In this document: one piece after another, positions 13,684 to 17,760 of the stretch
Layout: the number at the start of each line of letters is the position of its first letter
Position numbering within the stretch: the first letter of the stretch is position 1
Assembly: GCA_013213875.1 (NCBI GenBank)
Contig: JABSSV010000067.1
Coordinates: 1-17,760, forward strand
DNA: 17,760 nucleotides
Direction of reading: 5' to 3'
Origin: Lysobacterales bacterium
GTDB taxonomy: Bacteria; Pseudomonadota; Gammaproteobacteria; Xanthomonadales; SZUA-36
The notes under the pieces: generated by a model
What the model was told of the DNA's origin: nothing
Seen by the model: the letters and a program-made list of their open reading frames with translations, nothing else
Databases searched by the model: none
Translations under genes and position numbers: made by a program

Positions 13684-15432
13684 ATGTCGGGACGCCTTCC
13701 CGATGCATTTATTGAAGACCTGCTAGCGCGCACCGATATTGTCGATGTGATCGAACGGCGGGTGCCCCTCAAGCGCGCCGGCAACGAGTTCCAGGCCCTG
13801 TGCCCCTTTCATAACGAAAAATCCCCGTCTTTTACCGTTAGCCCGAGCAAGCAGTTCTATCACTGCTTCGGCTGTGGTGCCCACGGCTCCGCCATTGGTT
13901 TCCTGATGCAATATGAGGGGCTGGAATTCCGCGACGCGGTGGAAGATCTGGCCAAACTGGCCGGCGTGGAAGTGCCTCAGGGCGAGGGTGGCCGACCCTC
14001 ACGCCCCCGCGATGGCCTGCTGGATCTCATGCAGAACGTGGCCAGTCATTTCCAGCAAACGCTGAAAGGTCATAGCCCGGCGGTGGACTATTTGAAGCAG
14101 CGTGGCCTGTCCGGCGAGGTTTGCCGCGATTTCGGTATTGGCTATGCGCCGGCGGGCTGGGATGGCTTGCTCAAGCAGTTTGGTGGTACGCCGGAGACGC
14201 GGGAGTTGCTCAAGCGCGGTGGCCTGCTGAGCGAAGGCGATCGCGGCGTCTATGACAAGTTTCGCGATCGCATCATGTTTCCCATTCATGACCGCCGCGG
14301 GCGCGTTATCGGCTTCGGCGGTCGTGCGATCACCGACAACGGCCCCAAGTATCTCAACTCGCCGGAGACCGAACTGTTTCACAAGGGTCGTGAATTGTAC
14401 GGCCTGTGGCTGGCGCGCAAACGCGCATCGCGGGACGAGCCGCTACTGGTGGTGGAAGGTTACATGGACGTGGTGGCGCTGGCCCAGTTTGGTTTTCCGA
14501 ACGCCGTGGCGACACTCGGCACAGCGACCACGTCGGATCAGGCGGCGATCTTGCTGCGCGCTACCGATGTGGTCATTTTCTGCTTTGATGGCGATGCGGC
14601 AGGCCGCAAGGCGGCCTGGAAGGCCCTGCTGGCCACCCTGCCCAAGCTGCAGCCGGGTAAGCAGGCCAAGTTTCTCTTTTTGCCCGATGGCGAAGATCCC
14701 GACAGCCTGATCCGTGCCCAAGGTGAGGCAGCATTCCGCGCCTTGCTGCAGGAGGCCCAGCCCCTGTCGGACTTCTTCTTTGACCGCCTTATGGCAGATG
14801 TGGACATGGACAGCCTCGACGGCCGCGCACAACTCGTGCAGCTGGCCCGACCGCATCTGGAGTCACTGCCGGAGGGGGTCTTTCAGGACATGATGCTGGA
14901 GCGGCTGGAGTCGCTCGCGCGCCATCGTCTGCAGCCCTTGGCTTCGGAACCGAAAGCGCGCACGGAGCCGCGATCCAGTGGCCGGGTAGGCGCGCCGCCG
15001 GCGCAGCAGCGCACGCCCATGCGACTGGCACTGGCTCTGCTCATGCAGCATCCGCAGCTGGTGAGTGAGGCCGGAACGCTGGCAGCGCTGGAGGATTCTG
15101 ACCTGCCGGGCTTGCCGCTGCTGCGGGAACTGGTTGACTTCTGCCGCCAGCGCCCCAATCTGACGACTGCTCAGCTAATGGAATTATTGCGCGATCACGA
15201 GGCCTATACCCACCTGGTTAAACTTGCCGTCTGGAATCTACCCGGCGAGCCCGAGCGGCTTGCGTTTGAGTTCCGAGATGCCCTGGCCCAGTTGCGGCTG
15301 AAAACGGTGGAAAAGAGCCTGCACGGTCTGCAGCGAGGCGGTACCATGGATGATGCGCAAAAGGCACGCTATCGTGCACTGCTGGCAGAAGAACAAGAAC
15401 TCAAAAACAGCCTTCGCGGGCGTAAAAGCTGA
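13684..15432 (+). CDS. dnaG: DNA primase
   Basis: This 582-aa enzyme makes RNA primers for the replication fork and interacts with DnaB helicase. The N-terminal CHC2 zinc finger has C40, H43, C61 and C64 (CPFHNEKSPS, then YHCFGCG). The catalytic core carries the GRVIGFGGRAI and GPKYLNSPET segments, and the TOPRIM fold has E258 in VEGYMD and the D302-G-D304 pair in CFDGDAAGRKAA. A proline/arginine-rich linker lies around residues 420-440, followed by the helicase-interacting C-terminal domain. Length matches E. coli (581 aa). The ATG is one base after the yqeY stop, so translation is probably coupled. It is 80 nt upstream of rpoD. Confidence 0.98.
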   Translation: MSGRLPDAFIEDLLARTDIVDVIERRVPLKRAGNEFQALCPFHNEKSPSFTVSPSKQFYHCFGCGAHGSAIGFLMQYEGLEFRDAVEDLAKLAGVEVPQGEGGRPSRPRDGLLDLMQNVASHFQQTLKGHSPAVDYLKQRGLSGEVCRDFGIGYAPAGWDGLLKQFGGTPETRELLKRGGLLSEGDRGVYDKFRDRIMFPIHDRRGRVIGFGGRAITDNGPKYLNSPETELFHKGRELYGLWLARKRASRDEPLLVVEGYMDVVALAQFGFPNAVATLGTATTSDQAAILLRATDVVIFCFDGDAAGRKAAWKALLATLPKLQPGKQAKFLFLPDGEDPDSLIRAQGEAAFRALLQEAQPLSDFFFDRLMADVDMDSLDGRAQLVQLARPHLESLPEGVFQDMMLERLESLARHRLQPLASEPKARTEPRSSGRVGAPPAQQRTPMRLALALLMQHPQLVSEAGTLAALEDSDLPGLPLLRELVDFCRQRPNLTTAQLMELLRDHEAYTHLVKLAVWNLPGEPERLAFEFRDALAQLRLKTVEKSLHGLQRGGTMDDAQKARYRALLAEEQELKNSLRGRKS

Positions 15433-15452
15433 CCCGTGGTCAAAACCCGAAT

Positions 15453-15466
15453 CCGGCCTGCGCCGG
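15453..15466 (+). other. Inverted repeat in the dnaG-rpoD gap
   Basis: CCGGC (15453-15457) and GCCGG (15462-15466) with a CTGC loop form a perfect 5-bp stem 20 nt after the dnaG stop. No T-run follows, so it is not a simple terminator; RNA processing or stabilisation is possible. A TATAGT at 15483-15488 resembles a -10 for a separate rpoD promoter, but I see no -35 at suitable distance. Confidence 0.35.
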
Positions 15467-15512
15467 TTCGGTGGGTAACGTCTATAGTTAGGCATTAACG
15501 GTCGGAACAGGT

Positions 15513-17330
<1,818 letters not shown>

Positions 17331-17352
17331 TCCTTGGTGATTTTACTTCTGG

Positions 17353-17379
17353 AAAACCCGGCCTCGTGCCGGGTTTTTT
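17353..17379. terminator. Intrinsic terminator after rpoD, bidirectional
   Basis: A perfect 10-bp stem AAAACCCGGC (17353-17362) / GCCGGGTTTT (17368-17377) with a CTCGT loop is followed by T to 17379. Read from the minus strand, the stem is also GC-rich and ends in four T, so it can end both rpoD and the convergent gene. The stop codon of the convergent gene (17380-17378) lies in the T-tract. Confidence 0.92.
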
Positions 17380-17760
17380 AGTTCCGAACGGGCGGTTCTG
17401 GCGCGAATAAACGCGGTATACCCAGCTGTTGGCGCTGTGACGCTACGCGGTCAACGGATTGCAGCAGTACCCGGTCTGCTTCTGCCAGCAAACGCTGAAA
17501 CCGGGGCGCGTCCAGATCCTCCCACTGCACCAGTATCACCTCCTCAAAGTAGGGTGCCAGCGCTGCTGTAACGGGCAGCAGGAAAGAGTCGTGAATTATC
17601 AGCGTTATGCCCGGAATCATCGGGACATCCTGCCTCGCCATATGGCGAATGCGACGGATGCCCATGCGTTTTACCCGCTCGGTTGTTTGCATCACAGGCG
17701 CGCTCACCCCGGGGCGTTCGCTGTGCCAGCGCCGAACCGCGTGCAGGTGGTTGAGTCCGA
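17378..17760 (-). CDS. C-terminal part of a probable AlgX/AlgJ-like SGNH-hydrolase-type protein, cut by window edge
   Basis: This minus-strand frame is open from the window edge to a TAA at 17380-17378, giving about 127 residues; an internal GTG (17707) and ATGs exist, but the frame continues upstream without a stop, so I read it as a truncated larger gene. The strand ITLIIHDSF (Ser codon at 17587-17585) followed by LLPVTAALAPYFEEVILVQW looks like the serine block and following helix of AlgX/AlgJ-type polysaccharide O-acetyltransferases. The upstream GLNHLHAVRRW resembles the Asn/His-rich segment that precedes it in these proteins. LLAEADRVLLQSVDR fits the family's C-terminal strand. If correct, it acts in the periplasm on an exported polysaccharide. 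The catalytic Asp/His region is not visible, so function is tentative. Confidence 0.5.
   Translation of the reverse strand, partial: GLNHLHAVRRWHSERPGVSAPVMQTTERVKRMGIRRIRHMARQDVPMIPGITLIIHDSFLLPVTAALAPYFEEVILVQWEDLDAPRFQRLLAEADRVLLQSVDRVASQRQQLGIPRLFAPEPPVRN

Overview
This window is a chromosomal, gene-dense, GC-rich stretch that looks gammaproteobacterial. It carries the macromolecular-synthesis operon rpsU-yqeY-dnaG-rpoD, a TsaD-FolB-FolK block, Cca of the E. coli/Pseudomonas type, and the engB / cytochrome c4 / dsbA arrangement. FolB, S21, sigma-70 region 4 and the Cca N-terminus read almost like their enterobacterial or pseudomonad counterparts. I see no insertion sequences, integrases, phage genes, CRISPR arrays, tRNAs or rRNAs. 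This is mostly housekeeping core genome, with a few accessory genes set between conserved blocks.

Layout. (1) 1-1857: the 5' part of engB (minus), then cytochrome c4 and a periplasmic DsbA (plus). (2) 1876-2661: a TauE/SafE-type permease (minus), divergent from (3) 2745-6956: a compact plus-strand run of soluble lytic transglycosylase, NAD(P)-binding epimerase and cca, with a 4-nt gap and then a 1-nt overlap. (4) 6900-8482: a minus-strand pair, a MidA/DUF185 methyltransferase followed by a small VanZ-like membrane protein, joined by an ATGA overlap and running 57 bp into the cca 3' end. (5) 8496-9239: a pteridine-reductase-like SDR (plus), head-to-head with MidA. (6) 9247-11160: tsaD-folB-folK (minus). 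(7) 11284-12837: a divergent gamma-glutamyltransferase-like gene (plus) between tsaD and rpsU. (8) 12852-17330: a sigma-70 promoter and rpsU-yqeY-dnaG-rpoD, ended by a strong bidirectional terminator. (9) 17378-17760: the C-terminal end of a probable AlgX/AlgJ-like SGNH-type protein (minus), cut by the window edge.

How the genes work together. Much of the window serves translation and replication start-up: TsaD (tRNA t6A), Cca (tRNA 3' end), EngB (50S assembly), S21, YqeY, primase and sigma-70. A second theme is pteridine/folate chemistry: FolB and FolK, with a PTR1/FolM-like reductase convergent to them. A third is the envelope and periplasm: c4, DsbA, Slt, the TauE-like permease and the AlgX-like protein.

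I did not find a convincing undescribed system. The points most worth a second look are protein-level departures from family norms: a CNHC active site in DsbA, a Cca whose HD phosphohydrolase centre has lost key residues, and a GGT-like enzyme with altered substrate-binding residues and no signal peptide. Several compact gene junctions are also notable: head-to-head starts 13 bp apart, a convergent coding overlap, and a stop codon inside a terminator T-tract.
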